In this document: positions 16,530 through 24,545 of the stretch, one piece after another | Layout of the letters: every line of letters begins with the position of its first letter | How positions within the stretch are numbered: position 1 is the stretch's first letter | Source of the DNA: an uncultured Atopobiaceae bacterium | GTDB lineage: Bacteria; Actinomycetota; Coriobacteriia; Coriobacteriales; Atopobiaceae | Length of the DNA: 64,000 nt | Direction of reading: 5' to 3' | Assembly: GCA_944320975.1 (NCBI GenBank) | Contig: CALUJM010000005.1 | Location: 62,001-126,000, forward strand | The notes under the pieces: model-generated | The model's database searches: none | The model's input: only the letters and a program-made list of their open reading frames with translations | Told to the model about the DNA's origin: nothing | Translations under genes and position numbers: made by a program

Positions 16530-17261
16530 ATGTCAGAGCGTTCCGAGCACATCAAGTCCGAGATCAAGAGCATCGCCGACGCGGATGCAGCCGAGCGCCA
16601 ACGCTCCGGCCGCACCGACGTTCCGGTGGGCACGTCCGGCAACCCCTCCACCCAGATCCTCACCGTCGCCAACGTCATCACCTTCTGCCGCCTGGCGCTC
16701 ACCATCGTCTTTCTCGTCCTGTTCGCCGGCGGCGAGCACCGCGCCCTCGCGCTGGTGTGCTACGTCGTGGCGGCAACGACCGACTTCCTCGACGGGCAGA
16801 TCGCCCGCCGCACGCAGACCGTCAGCTGGCTCGGCAAGATCATGGACCCGATCATGGACCGCGTCCTGCTGTTCACCGGCGTCATCGGCCTGCTCATCGT
16901 CGGCGAGCTGCCGCTGTGGGTCCCCGTCTTCGTCATCGGGCGCGACGCCTACCTCGCCGCGGGCAGCATGGTCCTGCAGCGCTACCGCCGCCGCCCCGTC
17001 GACGTCTCCTACGTCGGCAAGGCGGCCACGGCGCTGCTGATGTTCGGCTTCTGCGACCTTTTGCTGGGCCTGCCGCAGGTGGGCGGGCTCGGGCTCGTGG
17101 ACGTCTCGTGGCTGCCCGGCCTGAACGACCAGCCCGCCGCCCTCGGCATCTTCTTCGTCTACGCCGGCGCGCTCTTCTCGGCCGCCGCCGCGGTCATCTA
17201 CACCAAGGAGGGCGCCGAGCTGCGCCGAGAGGCCATCGAGGCCCGAGGGGACGCGCGATGA
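16530..17261 (+). CDS. CDP-alcohol phosphatidyltransferase family protein
   Basis: 243 aa integral membrane enzyme. The CDP-alcohol signature D-x2-DG-x2-AR...G-x3-D-x3-D is complete: D85, D88, G89, then D106 and D110 (DFLDGQIARR, LGKIMDPIMD). About six hydrophobic segments follow a polar 40-residue N-terminus. A second member, probably the true pgsA, lies at 41692-42285, so this one may make a different phospholipid. First gene of a run ending in apt; its stop overlaps the next start (ATGA). A degenerate GGGCCC-flanked hairpin lies in the gap before it. Confidence 0.9.
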   Translation: MSERSEHIKSEIKSIADADAAERQRSGRTDVPVGTSGNPSTQILTVANVITFCRLALTIVFLVLFAGGEHRALALVCYVVAATTDFLDGQIARRTQTVSWLGKIMDPIMDRVLLFTGVIGLLIVGELPLWVPVFVIGRDAYLAAGSMVLQRYRRRPVDVSYVGKAATALLMFGFCDLLLGLPQVGGLGLVDVSWLPGLNDQPAALGIFFVYAGALFSAAAAVIYTKEGAELRREAIEARGDAR

Positions 17262-18103
17262 GCGCGCCGCGCGCAGGGCTGCTCCACGAGGAGCACCTGC
17301 TGCTCGGGGCCGAGCTCATGCCCTCCGATGTCACCGACGGCCTCGTCGTGGGCTCCTACGCCCGCGAGGCCCCGGTCTCCTGGGCGCGCGAGGGCGCCCT
17401 TCTCGCCGACCTCACCGGATCCGCCTACCTGCTCGTGAGCGGCGCCTGCGCGCCCGAGCTCGCCGGGGCCGCGCTCTGCGGCAGGGAGCTCGCGGTGGGG
17501 GAGGCCGCCTTCGAGGGGTGCCTCTCCGGCGACGGCGGCCTCATCGCCGCGCCGCTCGCCCTGCGGACCGGCGACGGGGAGGTCGTCGTCATCGACCCCA
17601 CCGCCCGGGGCGCTGCGCTGTCGGGCTGGCTCGGCTTCCTCGCGAACCTGCAGGGGGAGGGCGGTCCCGCGTTCCCCGGCACCTCGGTCGAGGATGCGGC
17701 CGGGATGCTCGTTCCCCTCGTGCTCGCCGGCGAGGCCTCGGAGGCGGTGCTCTCCGACTACGCGCGAACCGAGCCCCTGCCGGGCGAGGGCGCGGTGGCT
17801 TCCGTCCGCCTCGACGCGATCGGGGCGCTCGTGGCGCGCCTGCCGCGCGCAGGCGCGATCGCGGGCTTCGTCCTTCTCGTCCCGCCCGCCTCGGCGCGCG
17901 TCCTGTGGAGGAGCCTGCTGTCGTTCCAGGAGGTCGCGCCGGTGGGCACCCGCGCCCTGCGCGAGCTCGCTCGGGAGGCGCTGCCCTGGGGCCCCGAGCT
18001 CGCCCAGGACGGCCCTCGGCGCGTCTCGCGGGAGCGGCTTGGGGCATGGGGGCTTCTGAGGGACGGGGACGGATACGTGGGCGCGCGGGCGCTCGAGGCG
18101 TGA
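17258..18103 (+). CDS. GcvT/YgfZ-like folate-binding fold protein
   Basis: 281 aa, coupled to the preceding transferase gene. The start LLHEEHLLLGAELM, then SYAREAPVSWAREGALLADL, resembles the N-terminus of glycine cleavage T-protein (HxxLGA..., PVxYxxEH..., LxDLS). The rest is divergent and shorter than GcvT (about 360 aa), and no other glycine cleavage genes are nearby. It may be a YgfZ-like helper or a diverged aminomethyltransferase. The family call rests mainly on the N-terminal region. Confidence 0.65.
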   Translation: MSAPRAGLLHEEHLLLGAELMPSDVTDGLVVGSYAREAPVSWAREGALLADLTGSAYLLVSGACAPELAGAALCGRELAVGEAAFEGCLSGDGGLIAAPLALRTGDGEVVVIDPTARGAALSGWLGFLANLQGEGGPAFPGTSVEDAAGMLVPLVLAGEASEAVLSDYARTEPLPGEGAVASVRLDAIGALVARLPRAGAIAGFVLLVPPASARVLWRSLLSFQEVAPVGTRALRELAREALPWGPELAQDGPRRVSRERLGAWGLLRDGDGYVGARALEA

Positions 18104-18146
18104 CGCCCGCCGGCATTCCGGGGCCCGCCCCGGAGAGGGGAGCGAG

Positions 18147-18527
18147 ATGAAGTACGCGATAAACGCGCAGGGCGCGCCCGAGGCCATCGGGCCGTACTCG
18201 CAGGGGACCACCGCGGGCCGGCTCGTCTTCGCCTCCGGCCAGCTCCCCATCTCGGAGCGCGACTCTCATGCGCTCGTTGAGGGCGGCGTGACCGAGCAGA
18301 CCGAGCGGGTCATCGACATCATCGAGTCCATCCTCTCCGAGGTGGGCTGCACGCTCGCCGACGTCGCGCAGACCACCGTCTACCTCGCCTCCCTCGACGA
18401 CCTCGATGCTATGAACGAGGTGTACGGGAGGCGCTTCGGATCTCCCGCGCCGGCGCGCGCCGTCGTGGGCGTCTCGGAGCTGCCGCTCGGCTCGCTCGTC
18501 GAGATGGACTGCGTCGCGTGCAGATAA
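18147..18527 (+). CDS. ridA: RidA (YjgF/YER057c) family deaminase
   Basis: 126 aa. Removes reactive enamine/imine intermediates formed by PLP enzymes such as threonine dehydratase. GPYSQGTTAGRLVFASGQLP and the C-terminal PARAVVGVSELPLGSLVEMD are the family blocks; the Arg of PARA is the catalytic/carboxylate-binding residue. GGAGAGGGG-type site precedes ATG 18147. It sits in the six-gene run 16530-20320. Confidence 0.95.
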   Translation: MKYAINAQGAPEAIGPYSQGTTAGRLVFASGQLPISERDSHALVEGGVTEQTERVIDIIESILSEVGCTLADVAQTTVYLASLDDLDAMNEVYGRRFGSPAPARAVVGVSELPLGSLVEMDCVACR

Positions 18528-18567
18528 GCGCGCTATCATATAGGCTGAGACCGAAGAGGGGAGACAC

Positions 18568-18987
18568 ATGCCCAACACCAATCCCGGGGCAACCGAGATC
18601 TTCAGGATGCCCGCCGCCGACTCGACCGTGCCCGACCTCATGGGGGGCTCCAAGCCCTCTCACCCCACGCTGACCATCGTGAAGGGCCCGCAGATCGGGC
18701 AGACCTTCGAGCTCGACGCGCCTGAGATCACCCTCGGCCGCGACCCCAAGAACAGCGTCTTCCTGAACGACATGACGGTCTCGCGCCACCACGCGCGCAT
18801 GGACCTCTCCAACGTCGCGCTCGGCCTCGCCACGATCGAGGACCTCGGCTCGCTCAACGGCACCTGGGTCGACGGCGCCATCGTGAGCAAGGCGAGCCTC
18901 AAGGACGGCTCGACCATCCAGATCGGCACGTTCCGCATGGTCTTCCACGCGAGCGCCCGCCCGCGCAGGATCGACGTCGGGGCATAG
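18568..18987 (+). CDS. FHA-domain protein, GarA/OdhI-like
   Basis: 139 aa. Residues ~50-125 are an FHA domain with the phosphothreonine-binding GR-x-SRHHA-xLNGTW pattern (LGRDPKNSVFLNDMTVSRHH, then SLNGTWVDG). The N-terminal tail includes a Thr-containing TEIFRMP stretch, comparable to the kinase-targeted ETT motif of GarA/OdhI, which in Actinobacteria inhibit 2-oxoglutarate dehydrogenase when unphosphorylated. The adjacent MerR gene matches the odhI-ftsR order of corynebacteria, which supports the call. Binding targets here are not known. Confidence 0.85.
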   Translation: MPNTNPGATEIFRMPAADSTVPDLMGGSKPSHPTLTIVKGPQIGQTFELDAPEITLGRDPKNSVFLNDMTVSRHHARMDLSNVALGLATIEDLGSLNGTWVDGAIVSKASLKDGSTIQIGTFRMVFHASARPRRIDVGA

Positions 18988-18996
18988 GGCAGCGCC

Positions 18997-19788
18997 ATGG
19001 CCGACGCCGGATACCTCACCATCGGCAAGGTCGTCAAGAAGCTGCAGCAGCAGTACCCCGACCTCTCGGTCTCCAAGGTGCGCTACCTCCAGGAGGAGGG
19101 GCTGCTCAACCCCTCGCGCACGCCGAGCGGCTACCGGCTCTACTCGCAGCGCGACGTCCACCGCCTCGAGACGGTCCTCTACCTGCAGAAGAACCGCTTC
19201 CTGCCCCTCTCGGTGATCCGCGAGGAGCTCGAGCGCCAGGACAACGGCCTGCCGGCGCCCGCCGCGGCCTCGCCCGCCCTGGCCGACGCGGTGTCGCTGC
19301 CGGTGGACGACGAGGAGACGGCGGGCAAGCTCCACCCGATCGACCGCATGCCCGAGCTGGTGGGCGCGTCCGTGAGCTTCGTCCGCCAGCTCTCCGAGGC
19401 CGGCGTCATCACGCTGACGCGCTCCCCGCACGGCCGCGACCTCGTTGACGGCCGCGACTTCCCGCTGATCCGCGTGTGCGACGAGCTGCGCCACTTCGGC
19501 ATCGGCCCGAAGAACCTGCGCCAGTACGTCATCGCCGCAAACCGCGAGTCCGCCATGTTCGAGCAGGCGCTCGTCGTGTACGCCAAGAAGGGCGGCGGCG
19601 TCGAGCTCGAGGACACCGAGGAGGCGCGCCAGCGCTTCGACCAGGCGTTCTCGAGGATGCTCGGCCTCACCAACACCGTGCGCGACGAGCTCATCGCCCG
19701 CCGCATCAAGGAGCCGTTCAAAGACAGGGGCGCCGCCCGCGACGAGTCCGGCGCCGCGAGCACAGGAAGAGGGACCTCACGTGTCTGA
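18997..19788 (+). CDS. MerR-family regulator, FtsR-like
   Basis: 263 aa, starting 9 bp after the FHA gene. The N-terminal winged HTH reads YLTIGKVVKKLQQQYPDLSV, then SKVRYLQEEGLLNPSRTPSGYRLY. A second MerR-like HTH (LVGASVSFVRQLSEAGVITL) lies near 135, followed by helices. This double arrangement is typical of the actinobacterial group containing FtsR, the activator of ftsZ, which is also downstream of an FHA gene. The gene name is inferred from neighbourhood. The 3' end overlaps apt by 8 bp. Confidence 0.85.
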   Translation: MADAGYLTIGKVVKKLQQQYPDLSVSKVRYLQEEGLLNPSRTPSGYRLYSQRDVHRLETVLYLQKNRFLPLSVIREELERQDNGLPAPAAASPALADAVSLPVDDEETAGKLHPIDRMPELVGASVSFVRQLSEAGVITLTRSPHGRDLVDGRDFPLIRVCDELRHFGIGPKNLRQYVIAANRESAMFEQALVVYAKKGGGVELEDTEEARQRFDQAFSRMLGLTNTVRDELIARRIKEPFKDRGAARDESGAASTGRGTSRV

Positions 19789-20320
19789 GCAGGAGTTCGA
19801 CTTCGAGAGCCGCATCATCGACATCCCCGACTACCCCGAGCCGGGAGTGGTCTTCAAGGACATCACCCCGCTGTTCGACGACGCCGAGGCGCTCGCGGCC
19901 CTCGTTGACGCCATCGCCGGGCACTTCGCCGGGCGCGGCGTGACCAAGGTCGTGGGCGCCGAGGCGCGCGGCTTTCTCGTGGGGGCGCCCGTGGCCTACC
20001 GCCTGGGGTGCGGCTTCGTCCCCGCGCGCAAGCCGGGCAAGCTCCCGCGCGCCGTCTACTCGCAGACCTACGACCTCGAGTACGGCACCGACGAGCTCCA
20101 GATGCACCAGGACGCCCTGACCGAGGGCGACCGCGTGCTGGTGGTCGACGACCTCGTGGCGACCGGCGGGACCGCCGTCGCCGCGGCCAAGCTCGTGGAG
20201 CAGACCGGCGCCGAGGTGGAGGGCTTCGCCTTCATCCTCGAGCTCGAGTTCCTGAAGCCGCGCGAGGTCATCGCGAAGGACTATACTCAGGAGGTCTTCA
20301 CGCTCGTCAAGGTTCGGTAG
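19781..20320 (+). CDS. apt: Adenine phosphoribosyltransferase
   Basis: 179 aa with GTG start 19781. Salvages adenine to AMP with PRPP. The PRPP motif is VLVVDDLVATGGTA. IIDIPDYPEPGVVFKDITPL and ARKPGKLP are Apt-specific blocks. The N-terminus overlaps the MerR gene's end. Last gene of the run; the next gene begins 116 bp on. Confidence 0.96.
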   Translation: MSEQEFDFESRIIDIPDYPEPGVVFKDITPLFDDAEALAALVDAIAGHFAGRGVTKVVGAEARGFLVGAPVAYRLGCGFVPARKPGKLPRAVYSQTYDLEYGTDELQMHQDALTEGDRVLVVDDLVATGGTAVAAAKLVEQTGAEVEGFAFILELEFLKPREVIAKDYTQEVFTLVKVR

Positions 20321-20435
20321 CTCGCGGCGGACGGTTCCCAAGCCCTTTGGAATCGTGACCATCGTATGGAGCACCGCGCCTCGAAGGAAACCGCAGCCTA
20401 GAATGTACCAGTACGCCTTCGAAAGGACATCGTTT

Positions 20436-21665
20436 ATGACGATCAGACATAAGGCCGTCTCCGCAGGCATCGCGCTCGTCCTCGCGGGCGCGGTGTCGTT
20501 TGGCGCGGCCCCCGCGCAGACCGCCCTCGCGGACCCCGCCAGCGAGCTCGCCGCGGTCTCCCAGCAGCTCGACAGCCTCGGCGCCCAGCTCGCCGACTCC
20601 CAGGCCCAGCTCGCCGAGGCCACCACGCAGCTCGAGAACACCGACTACGAGATCGCCGAGAAGCAGGCCGACATCGAGGAGAAGCGCGCGACGCTCTCCG
20701 AGAAGCAGGCCGCCCTCGGCGCGGGCATGAAGAGCTCCTACAAGTCCGGCCCGGCTTCCCTTCTCGACTTCATCCTCGGCTCCACGAGCGCCGAGGACCT
20801 CGCGAACCGCGTCTACTACCTCGACAAGGTCAACGAGCAGCAGTCCGCCGCCATCGAGGAGGTCCGCACGCTCACCCAGCAGCTCGAGGCCGAGATGGGC
20901 GAGCTCCAGGAGAAGCAGGCGAGCCAGCAGCAGCAGGTCGACTCCCTCAACGGCCAGGTCGCTGCCTACCAGGGCCAGGTCTCCGAGGCCACCGCGCTCT
21001 ACCAGTCGCTCGACGCCGAGGTGCAGGCGCAGCTCGCCGCCGAGGCCGCCGAGAACTCCAACGTGACCACCGCCATCGAGGCCGTGGAGAACAACCAGAA
21101 CCAGCAGAACAACGGCGGCGGCACCGGAACCACCGGCACCGATCAGGGCGGCAACGCCGGCGACCAGGGCGGCGACCAGACGCCCGACCAGGACACGGAG
21201 ATCAACGAGCCCGCAGCCGACCCCACGCCCGAGCCCACGCCGGAGCCCGAGCCCGATCCCGAGCCCACGCCGGAGCCCGCGCCCGAGCCCGAGCCCGAGC
21301 CGGAGCCCGACCCCGCGCCCTCCGCGCCGTCCGGCGGCGGCCTCGCGACCGCCTACGCGCAGCTCGGAAAGCCCTACGTGTACGGCGCCACCGGCCCCAA
21401 CGCGTTCGACTGCTCCGGCCTCATCTGCTACTGCTACGGCTACGCGCGCGGCCGCACCACCTACGCCATGATCTCCTCGCTGCAGGCCACGGGCGACTGG
21501 AAGACCGATATGAGCCAGCTCAACGTTGGCGACCTCGTCTTCCCGCACTCCGGCCACGTGGGCATCTACGTCGGCAACGGCAACTACCTCCACGCCGCGA
21601 ACCCGAGCTCCGGCGTCATCGTCGGCAAGCTCTACAGCTTCTACGGCGGCGGCTCCTACTACTAG
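20436..21665 (+). CDS. Secreted NlpC/P60 peptidoglycan hydrolase with coiled coil
   Basis: 409 aa. ATG 20436 follows GAAAGGA and starts a signal peptide (MTIRHKAVSAGIALVLAGAV). Residues ~35-220 form a long Gln/Glu-rich coiled coil as in PcsB/CwlO proteins. A PEP-type Pro-Glu linker (~260-295) follows. The NlpC/P60 domain occupies ~300-409, with Cys326 (NAFDCSG) and His374 (SGHVGIY) as catalytic residues. It cleaves stem peptides during growth or division, likely controlled by FtsEX-like partners not seen here. The linker resembles that of the GDSL protein at the left edge. Confidence 0.92.
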   Translation: MTIRHKAVSAGIALVLAGAVSFGAAPAQTALADPASELAAVSQQLDSLGAQLADSQAQLAEATTQLENTDYEIAEKQADIEEKRATLSEKQAALGAGMKSSYKSGPASLLDFILGSTSAEDLANRVYYLDKVNEQQSAAIEEVRTLTQQLEAEMGELQEKQASQQQQVDSLNGQVAAYQGQVSEATALYQSLDAEVQAQLAAEAAENSNVTTAIEAVENNQNQQNNGGGTGTTGTDQGGNAGDQGGDQTPDQDTEINEPAADPTPEPTPEPEPDPEPTPEPAPEPEPEPEPDPAPSAPSGGGLATAYAQLGKPYVYGATGPNAFDCSGLICYCYGYARGRTTYAMISSLQATGDWKTDMSQLNVGDLVFPHSGHVGIYVGNGNYLHAANPSSGVIVGKLYSFYGGGSYY

Positions 21666-21666
21666 G

Positions 21667-23253
21667 ATGGCGGGGGAGTCCTCCGGCTCCGAGGTCGGGC
21701 GTCGCCTCTCCCGGGGCCTCCAGGTCGCCCTTGTCGGCGAGGGCGCGCTCGTGGGCCTCGCCGGGGGCGCCGTCGTCACGCTCTACCGCATAGCGCTCTC
21801 GGGGACGGAGGACGCGCTCCGCTCCCTCACGGCCGCCGCGGCGGGAAGCCTCCCGCTCGTGGCGGCCTGGTTCGTCGCGCTCGCCGTCATCCTCGTCATC
21901 GTCTCGAAGCTCATCCGCTGGGAGCCCGCGACGTCCGGCTCCGGCATCCCGCAGGTCGATGCCGAGGTCGTCGACCGCTTCGACGCCCCGTGGCACCGCG
22001 TCATACCTGCCAAGTTCGCCGAGGGCACCCTCCTTGCGCTCGCCGGCCTCTCCATGGGGCGCGAGGGCCCGTCCGTGCAGCTCGGCGGCATGTCGGGCAA
22101 GGCGGTCTCGCGCGCGCTGAGGCGCGGCAGGGGAGAGGAGCGGCTCCTGGTCACCTGCGGTGCGGCCGCCGGCATGTCCGCCGCCTTCCACGCCCCCTTC
22201 ACCGGCGTGCTCTTTGCCCTGGAGGAGATCCACAAGGAGTTCACCGCCCCGCTCATCATCTCCGTGATGTGCTCGGCGATCGTCTCCGATCTTCTCGTCT
22301 CGCAGGTGCTGGGTATCGAGCCCGTCATGGCCCTCGCGTTTGCACAGGACCTCCCGCATCCCGACTACGTGCTCGTGGTTCTTCTCGGCATCGCCTGCGG
22401 GCTGCTGGGCGCCCTGCACAACAGGGGGATGTTCCTCTGCCAGGACCTCTTCGGCCGCATCCGGACGCACCTGCCGTACGCCCGGCTCGCAGCGCCCTTT
22501 GCGCTCGCGGGCGCCGCCGCCTTCGTCTGGCCCGAACTCATGTGCGGGGGAGACGCCATCATCGAGCAGGTCCTCGGGCCCGCCGCGCCCGGCCTCGCGA
22601 CCCTGCTCGCACTGCTCGCGGGAAAGTACGTCTTCACCGCCGTCTGCTTCGGCTCCGGCGCTCCCGGCGGCACGCTGTTCCCGCTCGTCGTGCTCGGGGC
22701 GCTCGTCGGCGGGATCTTTGCCTCCGCCTGCGGCGGCCTCGTGGGCCTGGAGCCGTGGTTCTTCTCGAACTTCGTGGCGCTGGGCGTGGCGGGGCTCTTC
22801 TCGGGCGTCGTGCGCGCGCCGGTTACGGCCGTCGTGCTGGTCTTCGAGCTCACGGGCTCGCTCGACGCGCTGCTCTCCGTGTCCATCGTGTCCATCGTGG
22901 CGTACGTGACGTCGAGCCTCACGCGCACGGACGCCTTCTACGAGCACCTGCTCGCCGCGCTGCTCCACACCACGACCGACGACCCCGCCGTGAGCGGCAT
23001 GGGGGAGTCCAAGACGCTGAGGACGGTCCGCGTGGGCTCCGGAAGCAGGCTCGAGGGGATGCTCCTGCGCGACGTCCCGTGGCCCGACGGCATGCGCGTC
23101 GTGACCATCGAGCGCGCCGGCGGCGAGATCGTGCCCACGGGAGGCACGCGCATCGAGGCGCTCGACGAGCTTCTCGTCATCGTCGACGGGGGCGCCGCGG
23201 ACGACGCGCTGCTCAAGGTCAGGCTGATGGCCGAGCAGCGCGTGCGGGAGTGA
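21667..23253 (+). CDS. CLC chloride channel/H+ antiporter with C-terminal TrkA-C domain
   Basis: 528 aa. Chloride-coordinating motifs are all present: GSGIPQVDAE, GREGPSVQLG and GSGAPGGTLFPLVVLG. The gating Glu of GREGP and the inner Glu of LEEIHKEF are kept, which points to an antiporter. About ten or more hydrophobic helices precede a ~75-residue soluble TrkA-C/RCK_C end (VRVGSGSRLEGMLLRDVPW). ATG lies 1 bp after the NlpC/P60 stop with only a weak ribosome site, so it may depend on translational coupling. Confidence 0.93.
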   Translation: MAGESSGSEVGRRLSRGLQVALVGEGALVGLAGGAVVTLYRIALSGTEDALRSLTAAAAGSLPLVAAWFVALAVILVIVSKLIRWEPATSGSGIPQVDAEVVDRFDAPWHRVIPAKFAEGTLLALAGLSMGREGPSVQLGGMSGKAVSRALRRGRGEERLLVTCGAAAGMSAAFHAPFTGVLFALEEIHKEFTAPLIISVMCSAIVSDLLVSQVLGIEPVMALAFAQDLPHPDYVLVVLLGIACGLLGALHNRGMFLCQDLFGRIRTHLPYARLAAPFALAGAAAFVWPELMCGGDAIIEQVLGPAAPGLATLLALLAGKYVFTAVCFGSGAPGGTLFPLVVLGALVGGIFASACGGLVGLEPWFFSNFVALGVAGLFSGVVRAPVTAVVLVFELTGSLDALLSVSIVSIVAYVTSSLTRTDAFYEHLLAALLHTTTDDPAVSGMGESKTLRTVRVGSGSRLEGMLLRDVPWPDGMRVVTIERAGGEIVPTGGTRIEALDELLVIVDGGAADDALLKVRLMAEQRVRE

Positions 23254-23271
23254 CCGATAGGTTAAATGGGG

Positions 23272-23336
23272 CGAGCATGCCATAGAGGACAGTTTCCCTC
23301 TCTTAGAGCCAAAGACCGTCCCATACGGCATGCTCG
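23272..23336. repeat. REP-like inverted pair, GCATGCC family, copy 2
   Basis: Arms CGAGCATGCCATAGAGGACA (left) and, on the other strand, CGAGCATGCCGTATGGGAC (right) flank a short AT-richer centre. It directly precedes the terminator at 23342. Same family as 1641-1706 and 60326-60393. Confidence 0.8.
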
Positions 23337-23341
23337 ATAAG

Positions 23342-23374
23342 AAGGAGGGGCCTCGATGGGAGAGGCCCCTCCTT
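23342..23374. terminator. Bidirectional rho-independent terminator
   Basis: AAGGAGGGGCCTC (23342-23354) and GAGGCCCCTCCTT (23362-23374) form a 13-bp stem with a 7-nt loop, followed by TTCT. It separates the convergent CLC (+) and trxB (-) genes. The stretch to 23420 is markedly AT-rich and has no gene. Confidence 0.85.
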
Positions 23375-23466
23375 TTCTGCGATTATCTCTACTTTACATA
23401 AGATATATTATCACGGTTTTAAGCGAGAAGAGCGCGGGGCCGAGAAGGACCTGGAGCCGGGGCCTC

Positions 23467-24417
23467 TCAGCCCTCCACCGGCAGCCCGAGGTACGCCGCC
23501 GCGCTCGTCGCGGCCACAGCGCCGTCAGAGGCCGCGGTCACGATCTGCCTCAGCGGCTTGGCCCGCGCGTCGCCCGCGACGAACAGCCCCGGGGTCCTTG
23601 TCGCCATGCGCTCGTCCGTGACCGCGTACCCGGACTCGTCGAGCTCCACGAGTCCGCTCACGAGCTCGGTCTCGGGCACGCGCCCCACGAGCACGAAGAT
23701 CCCGAACGAGCCCTCGTCGAAGGTCTCGACGTACGTGGAGCCCGTCGCGTTGTCCCTGAACGTCACCGAGCCGGGCAGCTCGCCGCCGTCTACGGCAACG
23801 ACGCTCGTGAGCAGGCGCAGCTCGACCTTCTCGTTCTGCTCGAGCTCGCGGACGACCGCCGCCTGGGCCCTCAGGTGGTCCTTGCGCACGATGACCGTCA
23901 CCTTGCTCGCCAGGCGCGCCAGGAACAGCGCCTCCTCGGCCGCAGAGTTTCCTCCCCCGATTACGAACACGTGTTTGCCTCGATAGAACATGCCGTCGCA
24001 GGTGGCGCAGTACGAGACGCCATGGCCCGCGAAGCGGTCCTCGCCCTCGAAGCCGGCCTTGCGGGGGCGCGCGCCGGCGGCGACGATGACCGACGCCGCG
24101 TCATAGCGGGCGCCGGAGGCGTCCACGAGGAAGCGTCCCGTGGCCTCGTCGACCGTGACGGAGCTCACGGGGTCGAGCACGATCTGGGCGCCGAGGCCCT
24201 CAGCCTGGGCGCGCATGGCGTCCGAGAGCGTGAAGCCGTCGGTGTGCGGGAGCCCCGGGTAGTTGTCGATCTCGCTCGTGAGGATGGCCTGGCCGCCGAG
24301 GGCCTCGCGCTCGAGCGTCACCGCGTCGAGCAGCGAGCGGCGGGCGTATATCGCTGCGGAGAGCCCCGCGGGGCCGCCGCCGACGATGACGAGGTCCTTG
24401 CTGATTCGGTCGGACAT
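23467..24417 (-). CDS. trxB: Thioredoxin-disulfide reductase
   Basis: 316 aa. ATG 24417 was chosen for GAAAGGGGAGA upstream and the GGGPAGLSAA FAD motif at residues 13-22; the frame is open far upstream but only as antisense of the permease. Redox pair C137-A-T-C140 with following D. NADPH motif VIGGGNSAAEEALFL. The C-terminal TRTPGLFVAGDAR is the FAD end block. It reduces thioredoxin with NADPH. Single-gene unit before the uracil permease. Confidence 0.95.
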   Translation of the reverse strand: MSDRISKDLVIVGGGPAGLSAAIYARRSLLDAVTLEREALGGQAILTSEIDNYPGLPHTDGFTLSDAMRAQAEGLGAQIVLDPVSSVTVDEATGRFLVDASGARYDAASVIVAAGARPRKAGFEGEDRFAGHGVSYCATCDGMFYRGKHVFVIGGGNSAAEEALFLARLASKVTVIVRKDHLRAQAAVVRELEQNEKVELRLLTSVVAVDGGELPGSVTFRDNATGSTYVETFDEGSFGIFVLVGRVPETELVSGLVELDESGYAVTDERMATRTPGLFVAGDARAKPLRQIVTAASDGAVAATSAAAYLGLPVEG

Positions 24418-24485
24418 GTCTCTCCCCTTTCGTTCAGGTCGTTGATGGAGGGATACCCCGCTCTCCCCCATCCTAGTCAAAATGA

Positions 24486-24516
24486 GAGGCGGCGACCAGC
24501 ATTTGGTCGCCGCCTC
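24486..24516 (-). terminator. Hairpin terminator after the uracil permease gene
   Basis: GAGGCGGCGACCA (24486-24498) pairs with TGGTCGCCGCCTC (24504-24516). On the minus strand it lies 30 bp past the permease stop and is followed by TCATTTTGAC. Confidence 0.8.
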
Positions 24517-24545
24517 GGAGGGATTCCCCGCTCGGGGCGTCCGCA

